From the NCBI RefSeq assembly GCF_029227915.1, contig NC_079877.1, forward strand, positions 17,716,851 to 17,780,850: a DNA stretch of 64,000 nucleotides, in the 5' to 3' direction. Both the position numbers and the translations under genes were made by a program. The notes beneath the pieces are model-generated. The model ran no database searches. It was not told the DNA's origin and saw only the letters and a list, made by a program, of their open reading frames with translations. The stretch comes from Hydractinia symbiolongicarpus (taxonomy: Eukaryota > Cnidaria > Hydrozoa > Anthoathecata > Hydractiniidae). Shown piece by piece: positions 10,985-21,630 of this stretch (positions within the stretch are counted from its first letter, which is position 1; every line of letters begins with the position of its first letter).

Positions 10985-12829
10985 ATGAATACACCATCAA
11001 GTACAGAAGCTGAAGCGGAAGTTCCGTGTATAAAATGCGGGAAACGATTTCGTACGCCACGAGGCGCACTTCAACACCAAAGGCAGTTTAAAGTTGTAGC
11101 GGACAGAGTTGAAGTAGAAGAACCTCCGATATCGCAAACAGCCAACAATCAACGAAATTCGATCGAGCCTGAAATGAACGTGAAGCCAGAGAGCTACTAT
11201 TGGGGTGAAGTGAAAGGTAGCGACTTTACAAAAACGGTTGAAGATAGCTACGAGAAGATTATGTACTGGCACCGAAACCTGTTCAAACTACCCAGTGGAG
11301 GCGCAGGAAAAGATTTCATCAGAGAAGTAACTCGACTAACAAATGCATGGACGGAAAAGAGTCCACTTCGAGTTCTCGCATTGAAAGCTATCCATATCAT
11401 ACCCGCCCTGCTTCTGCAAAAACCAAGCAGGACCCCAAAAGCGAAGGACCATAAAGAATCATTGGAAAGGCGATTAAAGATATGGCACCAGGGGAACATT
11501 GCAGACCTTATAGACGAAGCAGATTTAATCAAGGCTGCCGAAACCAACAGACAAGAGAAAACATCGAAACGGTCTCGAGAATGCTTGAAGAAAAGATGCA
11601 GAGAGGTGACGTAAATGGCGCTATCAAGATCGTGACGAACAACATGCGTGCTGGGATACTGCCTTTAAACGACGAAACCATCAGTCTACTACGAGAAAAA
11701 CACCCCGAAGCAAGAGACGCAAACGAGAACAACAAGTTGGAAGGTCCTTGCGAAAGAGTGAAATCGATAGTATTCGAGGCGATTGACGAATCACTGGTCA
11801 TGAAAGCAGCGCGCGAAACCAAAGGAGGCTCTGGACCATCGGGCTTAGATTCAGATGGATGGAGAATGACCTTGACATCAAGAATGTACGGTGATTGTGG
11901 GAAAGATCTTAGGATCGCGATAGCGAATGCAACCAAGGGTCTTTGTAAGGAAAGTCTCAGTGACAAATCCCTTGAAGCTTTCATTGCGTGCAGACTGGTC
12001 CCGTTAGACAAGCAACCCGGTGTTCGACCAATCGGAGTCGGTGAAGTACTGCGGAGAATATGTGGTAAAACGGTGATGGCGGTGATCAAGAAAGACATCA
12101 TTATTTCGAGCTGTAGAGTGCAGATGTGTTCTGGCCAAAAAGCAGGAGGAGAGGCTGCAGTCCACGCTATGAGGAGAGTGTTCCAAAGTGAAGAAGCAGA
12201 GGCGGTTCTTCTGGTAGATGCATCAAATGCTTTCAACAACATCAATCTACAAGCCCTCCTACACAACGTTAAAGTGGCATGCCCAGTCTTCGCAAACTAT
12301 GTTTCGAATTGCTACCGCACACCAGCCAGGTTATTTGTTATTGGGGGCGTAGAGCTAAGTTCAAAAGAGGGAACAACCCAAGGTGATCCGATCGGCATGG
12401 TAGTCTACGCTACGGGAATAGCACCTCTTCTGGACGAACTGATATCGATCATGGTGGAACAGGACCAGATGGCCGCCTATGCTTACGACATAACTGCAAC
12501 AGGGAAATGCAGACCATTACGAACCTGGTGGGATAACCTTGCAACTCAAGGACTCCATTTTGATTACTTATCTCAACCAAAAAAATCCAATCGTCAAAGA
12601 ACGAAATTTGGCCGACGCCATGGAAAGCTTCCGGGGAACCAACATCCAAGTAACAACAGATGGTGAACGACATCTGAGCGCGGTGATTGGAAGTGAAAGT
12701 TACAAAGAAAAATACTGTAAACCTCTAGTGGAAAAATGGTCAGAGAAATTGTCTATTCTAACCCGAATCGCCGTGACTCAACCACAAGCGGCATACGCAT
12801 GCAAGCTGGAGGCACTGATGAATGAGTAA
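10985..12829 (+). pseudogene. Reverse transcriptase of a retroelement, inactivated
   Basis: Residues near the start carry a Cys-x2-Cys ... His finger (PCIKCGKRF...GALQHQ). A linker follows, then a reverse-transcriptase domain: KQPGVRPIGVGEVLRRI (fingers), VLLVDASNAFNNIN (motif A, catalytic Asp), EGTTQGDPIGM (motif B) and a degenerate motif C reading AYAYDITATG, where one of the two catalytic Asp positions is Tyr. A conserved C-terminal thumb region follows (HLSAVIGS...QPQAAYACKLEAL). The frame changes at least twice, between about 11480 and 11610 and again near 12540-12600. The family is one I associate with cnidarian genomes. No endonuclease, integrase or LTR is visible. The 5' flank (10561-10984) holds a poly-A-rich run and a short GACAGACC tract. 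The element is dead. Confidence 0.8.
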
Positions 12830-13430
12830 TTAATTTATTTAATATTTTTAGTTTTGAAGTAAGACAGAATATGTATAATTATGTTGTAAAAAAAAAAGAA
12901 ATTTACAGACACACACTTTCTGTATTATTATAGAGACTAGTCGATAAGGCCCGTGGAGAAATCCACTTTAGGCAGAAGGACAATGGAAAAATAGGTTTTT
13001 TTGCTGACGTCAGCAGGGCAGATACAAAAAAAATTGGCGAAATTTAATTTACTCGTTGCCTGTAATGTGCAGAGGTTAAAACACTGATCAAGAAAATGTG
13101 CTTTTGATGAGCGGTTAATGAGCGCTTTTACTAAAATTAGGAACCAGCAGTAACCAGCAGTATTTTGAAGTAAACACCAGAGAATCACCTGTATTTTGAA
13201 GTAACCAACGGAGAACCAGCAGTTTTTTAAAGTGAACACTAGAGAACGATCAGTTAAATAGATAAAACAAAATAAACGCAACTACCGCTTCGAATGTGAA
13301 ATATTTTATAATGTACACAACAGTTCATGACCCAATTTTTCTGAAATTTTTATGTCTGGTGTGACTCAGACAGAAGGCTTTTAAAACCACACGCCAGAAC
13401 TACCAAAAACAAAATTAATATTTTAAACTA
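12830..13430. other. Repeat-rich spacer after the reverse transcriptase
   Basis: It contains an A-run at 12888, ACAGACACACAC at 12906 and, at 12941, GACTAGTCGATAAGGCCCG, a diverged copy of the hairpin repeat listed at 13432. From 13140 to 13250 the words ACCAGCAGT and TTTTGAAGT recur in loose tandem. No gene is supported. Confidence 0.5.
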
Positions 13431-13431
13431 G

Positions 13432-13605
13432 TCGTTGCCCGTGGAAAAATCCACGGGTTCGCCCGTCCTTTATTTTTACCCGTCGCAACAAAGTGGATAA
13501 AAATATATCGCATTTGGTATTAGTGCGCATTATAAAAATTTCGTGATTCCGTTACGGGACGCGGCTCTCGTGGACACACAGACAGAATACGGCTATTATT
13601 AAAGA
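13432..13605 (+). repeat. Hairpin-start repeat (ACTAGTCGTTGCCCGTGG family)
   Basis: Begins ACTAGTCGTTGCCCGTGG with an 8-bp stem hairpin (CCCGTGGA, loop AAAA, TCCACGGG) followed by TTCGCCCGTC. It ends near GACACACAGACAGAATACGG. The same head occurs at 47168 immediately before the 1.1-kb GACA array. The structure (fixed hairpin head, microsatellite-like tail) resembles non-autonomous Helitron/Helentron-type repeats, but that classification is a guess. Confidence 0.6.
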
Positions 13606-14195
13606 GATAACGAACTAATATCTGAATTGTAAACAAAATATAATGAAAAAACTATACGGAGGAGAGTCTAAAACAAGACATTTTTTTCTTTTGGTAGAAA
13701 AAGTTAAAGTTCGATGAATTGAATGAATTAATAAACTGCACAGTTTGAAGTCATTGAACGTGAAAGATACCTCTACTGCCGTTGTATCCACTGTTGAGGA
13801 ATCCATATCAAATTTTAGTTTATTTTTCGCAGCGATTACATACTTCCTTATACGCTTCCTAAAAATATTTTGCTTAATCAGATTATGTATTTGACCGAAG
13901 GATATTCATTTTGCAATTCGTGCTTTGTAAACCAAATATAACGCTATACGAAGGAAAGTCCAAAACGAGACATTTTTGTCTTAGTTTTAGTAAAAGCGGG
14001 CTAGTCACATGTGGAGTTTACAACATGTAATATGAATATCAAACAAAATTACCAAAAGAACCTTCTGAACGTTATAAAGACAAGCTAACAATCATAGGTA
14101 ATGGACTACAGAAGATGCTTAGCTAAAAGCTTTTCAAAGCTTTCAGTTGAAAAAGTTATAGCTAGCTAAAGCTATATCTTTTACTTTTGTTTCAG

Positions 14196-15558
14196 GGGTA
14201 AGAAAATTTCCTTACAAGTGTGCTGCCAATGATTGGAAAGACGATCCAACTGAATGGCCCCCTTTGTCGTATCACCATGTCCATCATTTTCCTAATAAAG
14301 GGTCCACGTGATTCAAAGTGTTATTGCTAGCTACGTAAAAACATGCAGATCAACAGCTTCTGGATATTATATGAAAATAGTGTTTTCATATAATATAGAA
14401 CTTGTATTGCCATTGAAAAATTAATTTTAAACGTTTTAGCTGGCCACTGTGACTGCATGGCAGGGAAGAGAAATTTTGAAGTTACAAACATATACTATAT
14501 AGCCTTATAGAAAATTTAATTTAAATTTTCCTTATAGCCTTGGTGAAACTTGCTCACATGTAGCAGTTATGATCTTCAAAATAGAGACAGCAAATCGCAT
14601 TGGTATGACACATAATGTCCCTACAGATTTTCATTGTCAATGGAACCAAAATTTCCTTAAAAACATTATTGGCTCCCCAGTATCAGAAATCCAATTATAT
14701 ATATACAGTAAAAGCTAAGGAAAAATTGATTGCAACAAGAAAAGTACATGAAGCTGACGTAACATTTGATGAAATAATGGAGTTTTTAGAAAGTCTTTTT
14801 TGCTTGGAAACTAAGCCAGTTGGTCTTCATTTATTTTATGAATTTGATGAGGATTTTATACAAACTAAAACTGCAAGATTGCAGCAGTTACCCCCTACTT
14901 TTCGGGAGTTGTTTAGTTCTAGTAATTGTAAAATCGATGAAAAAGAATTAGAAGATTTATGCGAAACAACAATGAGTTCTTTATTAATTCCACTGAATGA
15001 TATTTCGTTTGTGGAGGAAGCTACAAGAAATCAGTCTCAGTCGATTGCATGGTATGAGCAACGTGCTGGCTGAATAACTGGATCCATGATTAACCGTGTT
15101 TATAATAACTCAATGACTGGAAAACTTTCTTTATCACTAATACATCAGATATGTACCCCCGACAAAATAAATCTTAATGTTCCTGCAATTAACTGGGTAA
15201 GGAAAAGGAAAAGCTAACATTCTTGCTTTACCAATCAGTTAATTCTGATCTGAACCAGACTTACGCTCAAATTATTGGGCAAAAAAAGTTTGAGTGACAT
15301 AAATACAAAGAGTGGATTTGAAGTTCAGGACATCGGTTTTTTTATTGACCCAGAAAAGCCATGGCTTGTGCATCACCTGATGGTGCAGTAAAATGTGATT
15401 GCTGTGGGTATGGGGTTTTAGAAATAAAATGTCCTTAATCTTTACGAAACAAGTCATTGGAGAAGGAAATTTTAGCTGGTGTTTTTTATATAAGGAAAAC
15501 AATTCATTCTTCTTGCAAAAAAATCACTCTTATTATTTTCACATTCAACTTGAAATAG
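14196..15558 (+). pseudogene. SWIM zinc-finger/YqaJ-type exonuclease gene, left part, decayed
   Basis: Pieces in order: KFPYKCAANDWKDDPTEWPP (14205-14265); a SWIM finger, GHCDCMAG (near 14447) with TCSHVAVMIFKIE (near 14555), matching CxC...CxH; a long open stretch 14615-15073 ending IAWYEQRAG and broken by TGA at 15071-15073; ITGSMINRVYNNS; then the exonuclease core ASPDGAVKCDCCGYGVLEIK near 15375-15435, containing the Asp and ExK residues of the YqaJ nuclease fold. YqaJ enzymes are lambda-exonuclease-like recombination nucleases. Several frame changes and stops show it is dead. Its 3' part lies at 32657-32855, on the far side of the Polinton. Whether this was a host gene or a transposon gene is unknown. 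Confidence 0.7.
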
Positions 15559-15567
15559 TGGTTACCA
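15559..15567. other. Left target-site duplication of the MITE in the YqaJ gene
   Basis: TGGTTACCA here matches TGCTTACCA at 32657-32665 in 8 of 9 positions. The two flank the outer ends (CAACCTCG... and ...CGAGGTTG) of the MITE that hosts the Polinton. A 9-bp duplication is also seen at the related MITE at 57658. Confidence 0.7.
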
Positions 15568-15614
15568 CAACCTCGTCCCAGGGTCAGAAAAGATACAAGA
15601 TGCCCTGGGGACGA
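15568..15614 (+). mobile_element. Foldback MITE, left portion, split by Polinton element 1
   Basis: CAACCTCGTCCCAGGGTC at the left pairs with GCCCTGGGGACGA at 15602-15614, continued after the Polinton by GGTTG (32652-32656). Removing the Polinton and one copy of GACGA leaves a ~52-bp palindromic element. The ends closely match those of the 106-bp MITE at 57658-57763. Confidence 0.7.
15610..15614. other. Target-site duplication GACGA, left of element 1
   Basis: GACGA precedes the left terminus and is repeated at 32647-32651 right after the right terminus. The uninterrupted palindrome on both sides confirms that it is a duplicated insertion site of 5 bp. Confidence 0.75.
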
Positions 15615-15855
15615 AGAGATAGGAAAATGCCGATGTTAGGACAGACCCCGTTGGCACTTTACCATTCCACGTCAAATTATAGGCCATCCACGTCAAATCA
15701 ACGATAGAAGAGTCTATAAAATCCGTTAGCACCTACGAATGTCCGGATCCGCCCCAACCCCTCAACCCCCCGCCGTGTCCCCTCCCTCCCGTCCCATGGG
15801 TCCCTACCCACCCTCATCTGTCGTGTCCCACAATTATAGTGTTATGTGTGTCTAT
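15615..15855 (+). repeat. Element 1 left terminal inverted repeat
   Basis: Matches the reverse complement of 32406-32646 almost base for base, from AGAGATAGGAAAATGCCG through GTTATGTGTGTCTAT. It contains a C-rich block at 15750-15790. The PolB stop codon (15842-15844) lies just inside its inner end. Confidence 0.93.
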
Positions 15856-18800
15856 AATGTCCTCTTGCCAGTGTGGTAATACCATCATCCAAAATTATGC
15901 GCTTATCATCATCCGCATTGAGCGCGAGTTTATTTGTTTTTATCGTGTGGACATCGTGCTTAATCGATCGAAAGGTCATTTGGGTTCTGTAAATGTTCTC
16001 ACCCTCAAACAGGCATCTCTTATAATCATCGAAACCTATGGTCTCCCTTACCACGCATTTCTTCACCCCCTTACATCTCTTACCCTCCCTACCACATAGC
16101 TGTTTGTATGCGTATGTCTTAGCTCTTAGGGCGATGAACTCAGTCATCACCTTACCACCCAACTCGTCCTTCATTAGCCCAATGATCTTTTTATTCAAAC
16201 CTAATGGTAGAGGTCTACCATTTTCCTTATCATACCCAGATGTGTCAAATCTCGCAGACACATCGTTCGCGATATCTTTGTAGAAGTCGTCTGTTTTTAT
16301 GTGGTAAACGAATGAATCCGTATCCATGTAGCAAAGCTTCACATCATCACCATATTTCGGTCTCATGTAATCATGGTGGAACTCATACATAACCATCTTG
16401 GATAGATGGAGGATTGTGGGGCCTAGGTAGATCGGTTTGTTCATTTTGATCTTGATCTTGGACATCTCTATCCCCATCAGTGTTTCCGAGAAATGGATTC
16501 ATTGCACCCCTGAAGTTTGGCTTCATCACCATTTTCTCATAATTCTTTTGGTTGGTGGCCAAACGTATATCCTTCTGTCTTCGCTGATTCTCCATTGTCT
16601 TACCAAAGACAGAATTGTTCATCAGCTTGAAGAAATCCTTTTCAAAGTCATTCTTCGACTCCGTGCGCAGCTGTGTATTGAAGTCGATGTAAGGTTTCAA
16701 CCATGCGCTCTGATCAAACCTCAGTACCCTATGAACCTTATCCAGAACAAGACCGTGATTCAAAGCTTGAGCAAGCGCACGGATATGAATCACATAGTTC
16801 CTCTTGTCCGAAAGACATGGTGTCAGCTTCTCGACACCATTGATAACCTTCCTCTCAGGCATGAAAGGAAGATCGTTATGTGTGTCATGAAGATTATGTG
16901 GATATCTAACATCAACCTCAAGCATGTACCCCTTTTCACCGTTTTCCACAGCCAACTCTGAAATGAGTTCGGGTGTAAATTTACCGGAACCATCCCACTC
17001 AAACCCCCCGGTGGGCATCTTCTGTATCATAGCCCATCCATACAGATTGTTAGCATCAAGATACTGTAGATAGGTTGTATCTTCCGAAGTATTATACATA
17101 TCACCCATATATGGATTATTTGCCTTCGCGTGCCTGTGAACGGCCTGACAGAGACCGCCCCTAATACCCATCTCCACAAACAGTAACATATCCATATCTG
17201 ACAACAAATCCAGCTTAACATCTGTCTTTTTCAGGCATGCCTGCCAAGCTAATCCGGGGGCCGTGTAAAAATGAGCGGGATCTAGTTTATAGTTTTTCAA
17301 ACATGTCTCTCTGAATGTCTCAAACACATCACTCAGAAGCAGAACATCCGTCTTGAGATAGATATCATGATAAACGCCCATATTTTCAACTTTCATGTCC
17401 TTCCACACCTTCTGGGCATGCGCATAATCAGCATCGCTGATACCATTCATGTTCAACTTGCTATAAAAGTCATCTTTCGAAGGAAGCCTGGTTTCATTAA
17501 ACCTATCGAATGAATCAACATACTCATATGGGTATACACCCTTCCTTCTCATTATGTTGAATTGCTCATCATTGAAGAATTTTCTAAGGTTTTTACACTG
17601 ATCATCGGATAGATTGTCAGCCAAGGAACCTAATCCTCTTGACATAAATCTAAATGAATCGATGAATCTCAGCTTTATCTTTTTGTCTTTGATCTCACCA
17701 TTTTTGTTGGTGTATTCACCAACCTTAACATCGGTCGAGAAAGAGATATATTTCTCTTTATTTTCAGTGATTACACTCATACCACCTTCTCCATACTTCT
17801 TCGCAAGCTCTTTGATAAATAGATGCGCATCATATCCGCTCAGATTATGGAAGACAACCGGAATATAATTAGGCACCTTGTAACGGAGATTACATTCCAT
17901 GTGTGCCGATCCACGAAACTTTCCGGTAAAATGACAGTGATCCCTGACCTTGATGTCATCATCACCAAATTCTCTCATACAGATGTGGCAGTTGGTGGAA
18001 TTTTCATATCCATCAAGTTCTTCATCGGTTAGATCTTGCATACCAAGTTGTGGAAACATGTTGTATAACCTTTTCGCCTCGGAAACCACATGATCCACAA
18101 AGCGCGGAACACAGTCATCACCACGGTAAAGCTTCAGAGGGTCCAAAACTTCACCATGAGCATATTTACTATAACAACAGAATCCGGTGGGGATATGTTT
18201 ACCAACTTTCTCGGTGGACGATCCACACTCTATCTCTTCAGGTTTTGTAAAAGCTTCAAAATCGGCATACATGATGAATGGGGCTTTGAGCTGGTACTGA
18301 CCGTGGGTGAAGGTTAAGGTGCTACCCTCCTTAGGGAGTTGAATATTAACGGCATCGTTATTCTTACAATACTCAAAGTGCTCATCCCTTTTCCGTTCGC
18401 TTGGAAAACCAGAGAGACAATTCAAGCAATAATGCTCTTTATGTTCATGCTTTGAGTTGGCCTTGCTCAGGACACCACTCAGGTTCTTAACAGCGATATA
18501 ATGCCTCTTATCCCCTTCACACAGTAAAAACAAAACAACCGTCTCATCCCGGTCAAGATGCTTCGACTTTCGACACATATAGACACCCTCTATGTCATCT
18601 TTTGTCAAAACATGCACGGCGATATCAGGGTTCCTTCTCTCAAACAAATCTATCTTGTTTAGAGCCATTGGGAAAGTTAGACCACCCCAATTGCACTTGT
18701 CTTCAAACTTCTTAAGGTTTGAGATTCGTTTAGGATGATTATCAATCTTATCATGATTGAGAGCAGCGATAACGGCCCATTTGAAGCATTCTTCATCCTC

Positions 18801-19892
18801 GTTATGTGGGTTAATCACAGATCGCTTTCCACTGAAATTCTTGGGTAGCGGTAAGTAAGAACTACCTCTCGTTAATTTTAGCTTATGAAAGTCCACATGC
18901 ATATGCAAGATTTTATCGATTGTGAACCCACTGGCGGGTAGAGCAGGGTTTTCAATCTGCTCGATTATCTTATTACGGATCCGATCAAAAACATTAGAAA
19001 TGTCATCGTTGGAATGTAATACCTCCATATAGCTATTGAACGCTTTGTCAACATATACACGTGAGGCATCGGTCGAGCCGGTGTCCTCCTTTACCCATTT
19101 CACCCACAGTGTAGCCTGAGTCTTCAGCGACTTCTTCTGCCTGAGCACTTCCTTCATCAACCTCTTAACGATAGGCTTAAGCTGTTTGAGAAAGACCTTG
19201 ACATTCCTCTTCTTACCATCCGAGTTTATCTTGAAACGTTTGTATGAACGGTCAAACGCCTCCTCAATGGGGGTATAGGGGTTTTCCTCTTTCACCTCTT
19301 CCACCTCTTCCTCTCCACTGCCCTTTTTATACAAACCCATGATCTTATCCTTCATGGCTTTGAAAGCTTTTGTTGTTTTATCCTTAATAGCCTTAGGTAC
19401 ATGTTTCGTCAACCAGTCTCTCCATTCAATCAACTTGCTTTTCACAATAGGTCTGGTTTTAGCCATTTCTTCCTGCTCAAAAATATCCATGTCAGAGCCA
19501 GATCTAAATGGTCTAGGTCCCGGTCTCGGTGCTGGTATGGGTACAGATCCATCGGATCCTAGAAAACTCCCCAGAGATTTGATTGATGTCGGTGGTACAT
19601 GTATGGTGGGTCTAGATGTTGGTAAAGGGCTGTAGAGTCTCGGCGGTCCGGTGTATCTAGGTGCCGGTATCGGTCTCGACACCGGTCTAGGTGCCGGTCT
19701 CGGTCTCGGTCTAGGTCTCGACACCGGTACGGGTCTCGAGGGTCTCGGCATGGGTACCGGTCTAACCGGTGCTGAAACGGTAGTTGGTCCCAATAATTCG
19801 ATAATCTCGGCCTTTCTGAGCCTTGCGTAGCCAGGTAGGCCGCGTTCCTTAGCGAGTTTTCTTAATTCAGCAAAGGTATTTCTCGAAGTCAT
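15842..19892 (-). pseudogene. Polinton DNA polymerase B, element 1, one frameshift
   Basis: The long frame (16383-19892, 1169 codons) starts with a SAP-like helix pair (residues 1-35). A Pro/Arg-rich linker (40-130) follows, then a domain with C369 (EECFKW) and H464 (RHYIAV), and a C2H2-like finger (C489, C492, H505, C509). Next come Exo I (YADFEAF, D544/E546), a Cys/His cluster of the recombination-endonuclease-VII type (C635, C638, DHCH 651-654, C667), Exo II (NLSGYD, ~683-688) and Exo III (YHDIYLKTD, ~841-849). Polymerase motif A is YLDANNLYG (~944-952) and motif B is NNSVFGK (~1092-1098). Motif C (CYMDTDSF) lies in another frame, 15842-16477, so a frameshift falls near 16480-16510. It replicates the element, presumably by protein priming. 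The start is fixed by ATG 19892 behind a promoter block shared with the RING genes. Confidence 0.9.
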
Positions 19893-19898
19893 GCTTGC

Positions 19899-19930
19899 GT
19901 ATGATATACGAATAGAGAATCTTTAACCCT
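19899..19930 (-). promoter_or_regulatory. Shared promoter block, PolB copy
   Basis: On the coding strand it reads GGGTTAAAGATTC, a few bases, then CGTATATCATA, ending about 10 bases before the PolB ATG. The same block precedes RING1 (near 22350-22391) and RING2 (near 23150-23180). Conservation of non-coding sequence in front of three different genes points to a common promoter. Confidence 0.7.
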
Positions 19931-20089
19931 TTTTTTAAAAAAAATCGTAAACCGTGTCGGAGGGTCATGAGTGTCCTGGTTTGTGGTTGCCACACCGTGC
20001 TAAAATTGTAGTAAAACACGCTAAAACACACAGAGCATCGATAGACCGTTGGTACCCACCCACCAGCACCTCGAGGGTCGTGAATCACA

Positions 20090-20113
20090 TTTGTTACCCG
20101 CTCAAGTAACAAA
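20090..20113. terminator. 3' stem-loop after SAP protein 1
   Basis: TTTGTTAC (20090-20097) pairs with GTAACAAA (20106-20113) across an 8-base loop, 13 bases beyond the SAP1 stop codon. The same stem sequence follows four other genes of this element. Confidence 0.75.
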
Positions 20114-20125
20114 AAAAATACCCAA

Positions 20126-20395
20126 TCACTTGGATCTTTTGTCGTTATAACGTTTTTGAGCTTTCAGGTACGCCTCCCTGTTTTTCGTCCTCCACCTTGA
20201 ATAGTATCCGTACCGTTGCCGTTTGGTATCCGGATCGATGGTGTAGGATGGGTCGAGATCATTCTTCTCAATCACCTCAACCAGTTTAGCCTTTCTCATA
20301 CCCACGATATACTTAATTCCGCGGGATTTAGCAACCTCTTGCAACTCTCGCAGTTTCATCAATTTGTAGTCCGGTGTGGTATTCATGTCCGACAT
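20126..20395 (-). CDS. Small SAP-like protein 1 (89 aa)
   Basis: An 89-residue basic protein. Residues 10-45 (LMKLRELQEVAKSRGIKYIV then MRKAKLVEVIEKNDLD) form a helix-turn-helix pair of SAP/HeH type, usually a DNA- or chromatin-binding module. The tail is Arg/Lys/Tyr-rich (RWRTKNREAYLKAQKRYNDK). It is ~85% identical by eye to the protein at 23278-23547, and the module also occurs at the start of PolB and twice in RING2. It lies between PolB and the divergently transcribed integrase and has its own promoter block and 3' stem-loop. Function unknown; recruiting viral proteins to the genome is a reasonable guess. An alternative start four codons in (MNTTPD) is possible. Confidence 0.8.
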   Translation of the reverse strand: MSDMNTTPDYKLMKLRELQEVAKSRGIKYIVGMRKAKLVEVIEKNDLDPSYTIDPDTKRQRYGYYSRWRTKNREAYLKAQKRYNDKRSK

Positions 20396-20427
20396 ATTAT
20401 GGCATATACATATACATGTAAAAACTT

Positions 20428-20447
20428 TTAAGCACTTTTATCGTACC
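20428..20447 (-). promoter_or_regulatory. Shared promoter block of the SAP genes, copy 1
   Basis: GGTACGATAAAAGTGCTTAA on the coding strand, 33 bases before the ATG of SAP protein 1. The identical 20-mer lies at 23578-23597 before SAP protein 2. Because the integrase starts at 20495 on the other strand, the 100-bp gap must also hold the integrase promoter. Confidence 0.7.
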
Positions 20448-20494
20448 ACATCATAACAAAAAAGGAGATAAATAAAGGTGTGCATAAATAAAAC

Positions 20495-21472
20495 ATGTCG
20501 AAACTTCAAGAGACTTACTATCAACCTCAAAATTTATGGAAAGGACAAAAGGCTGTTCAGAGCTTAAGAGGATTCGGCTTCAAACCAAAGGAGATTAAGA
20601 AGTGGCTATCAAAACAAGCATTTTGGCAAGTACATTTACCCGCCCCGAAACATGTTGAAAGACCACATTATGAAGTTACCACCCCTAATGATTTACATCA
20701 ATTCGATTGATTGTACATGCCCGGTGACATACTGTATGGTAATAAATATAAGTACATTTTGTCGGGAATCGATGCTGCTTCCAGATACAAGGTAGCCCGA
20801 CCTTTGAGGACTAAGAAAGCCAAAGAGGTTGCCGCTATGATTGAAGACATCTACAAGGCCGGACCATTAACTTATCCAAAAACTTTCCAATGTGATAACG
20901 GTTCAGAATTCAAAGCAGATGTGACAAAGCTGTTGGAGAAGCATAAGGTTGAAATTAAAAGGGTGACTACAAAATATAAGCATACGCACACAGCTTTTGT
21001 TGAGGCGTTGAACAAGATACTTGCGGAAAATTTATTCAAAATACAAGATGCTCAAGAACTGAATGATTCGGAAAAGGTATCATCTACATGGGTTAAGCAT
21101 CTGTATAAACTGATTGATAGGCTAAACGATACAAAGACGCAGATGATTGATATGAAGCCAAAAGATGCTATTATAATGAAAGAGGTGCCTCTGGTTAATC
21201 AAGAGAGCTATCCACCTGAAGTAGAATTACCTAAGGATGGCCTGTATAGATATCTACTACAACCTGGTGAAGAGCATGATGATGGGCGGAGACGGGCAAC
21301 CGATAGAATATGGTCGAAAAACACATATAGATTGCGTGAGGTAATAGCGCAACCTGGTAACCGTGTAATGTACTATGTTCAAGACGGACCCGGACGGGCT
21401 TTTGTAAAAGAGGAATTGATGTTAATACCTGAAGATACAGATTTACCTCCTGATTATGTGCAAGGTTGGTGA
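20495..21472 (+). pseudogene. Retroviral-type (rve) integrase, element 1, with in-frame TGA
   Basis: A 325-codon gene interrupted by TGA at 20708-20710, exactly after HQFD. Catalytic residues are all present: D71 (HQFD), D134 (CDNGSEF) and E170 (TAFVE), with 35 residues between the last two, i.e. DD35E. A C-terminal SH3/chromo-like segment follows (YRLREVIAQPG...VMYYVQDGPG) and an acidic-proline tail (PEDTDLPPDYVQGW). It inserts the element into host DNA and is the Polinton hallmark enzyme most like retroviral and Ty3 integrases. The N-terminal zinc-binding motif is not evident. The homologue in element 2 (40382-41359) is sense at the TGA position, so the stop is most simply a late nonsense mutation. 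Confidence 0.9.
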
Positions 21473-21485
21473 AAAAGTGGACGAT

Positions 21486-21510
21486 ATCTTTACCTGTTTC
21501 TGGTAAAGAT
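21486..21510. terminator. 3' stem-loop after the integrase
   Basis: ATCTTTACC (21486-21494), loop TGTTTCT, GGTAAAGAT (21502-21510). It begins 13 bases after the integrase stop. A near-identical hairpin with the same loop follows the rightmost gene at 32383-32407. Confidence 0.75.
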
Positions 21511-21590
21511 GATGCCGGGGATCGCGCAGGGTGGTCGGCAGATAGGGCCGCTATGACTCAGTCTTGGGTATCCATCGACACCTAGGGATT

Positions 21591-21614
21591 TTTGTTACTC
21601 GGGCGGGTAACAAA
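21591..21614. terminator. 3' stem-loop after RING1
   Basis: TTTGTTAC (21591-21598) pairs with GTAACAAA (21607-21614), 16 bases past the RING1 stop. The surrounding sequence is the same as around 22456-22479, reflecting duplication of the gene with its 3' flank. Confidence 0.75.
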
Positions 21615-21630
21615 GGCCGGGAATTCGCGT

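Noticed and set aside
11529-12266. 245-codon minus-strand ORF opposite the reverse transcriptase
   Set aside because: Codon pattern mirrors the coding strand, and no family features are visible.
15568-15614. MITE arms as part of the Polinton terminal repeat
   Set aside because: The arms are palindromic to each other across the element and lie outside the matching AGAGATAGG ends and the GACGA duplication, so they are the insertion target.
16480-16510. Programmed ribosomal frameshift in PolB
   Set aside because: I could not see a slippery heptamer with a downstream structure, and the same element has other random breaks; a mutation or assembly error is simpler.
16037-18317. Plus-strand ORFs opposite element-1 PolB
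   Set aside because: They are shadows of the long polymerase frame with no domain content of their own.
20708-20710. Stop-codon readthrough or selenocysteine at the integrase TGA
   Set aside because: The position is not a Cys in the homologue and no SECIS-like element was apparent; an ordinary nonsense mutation fits.
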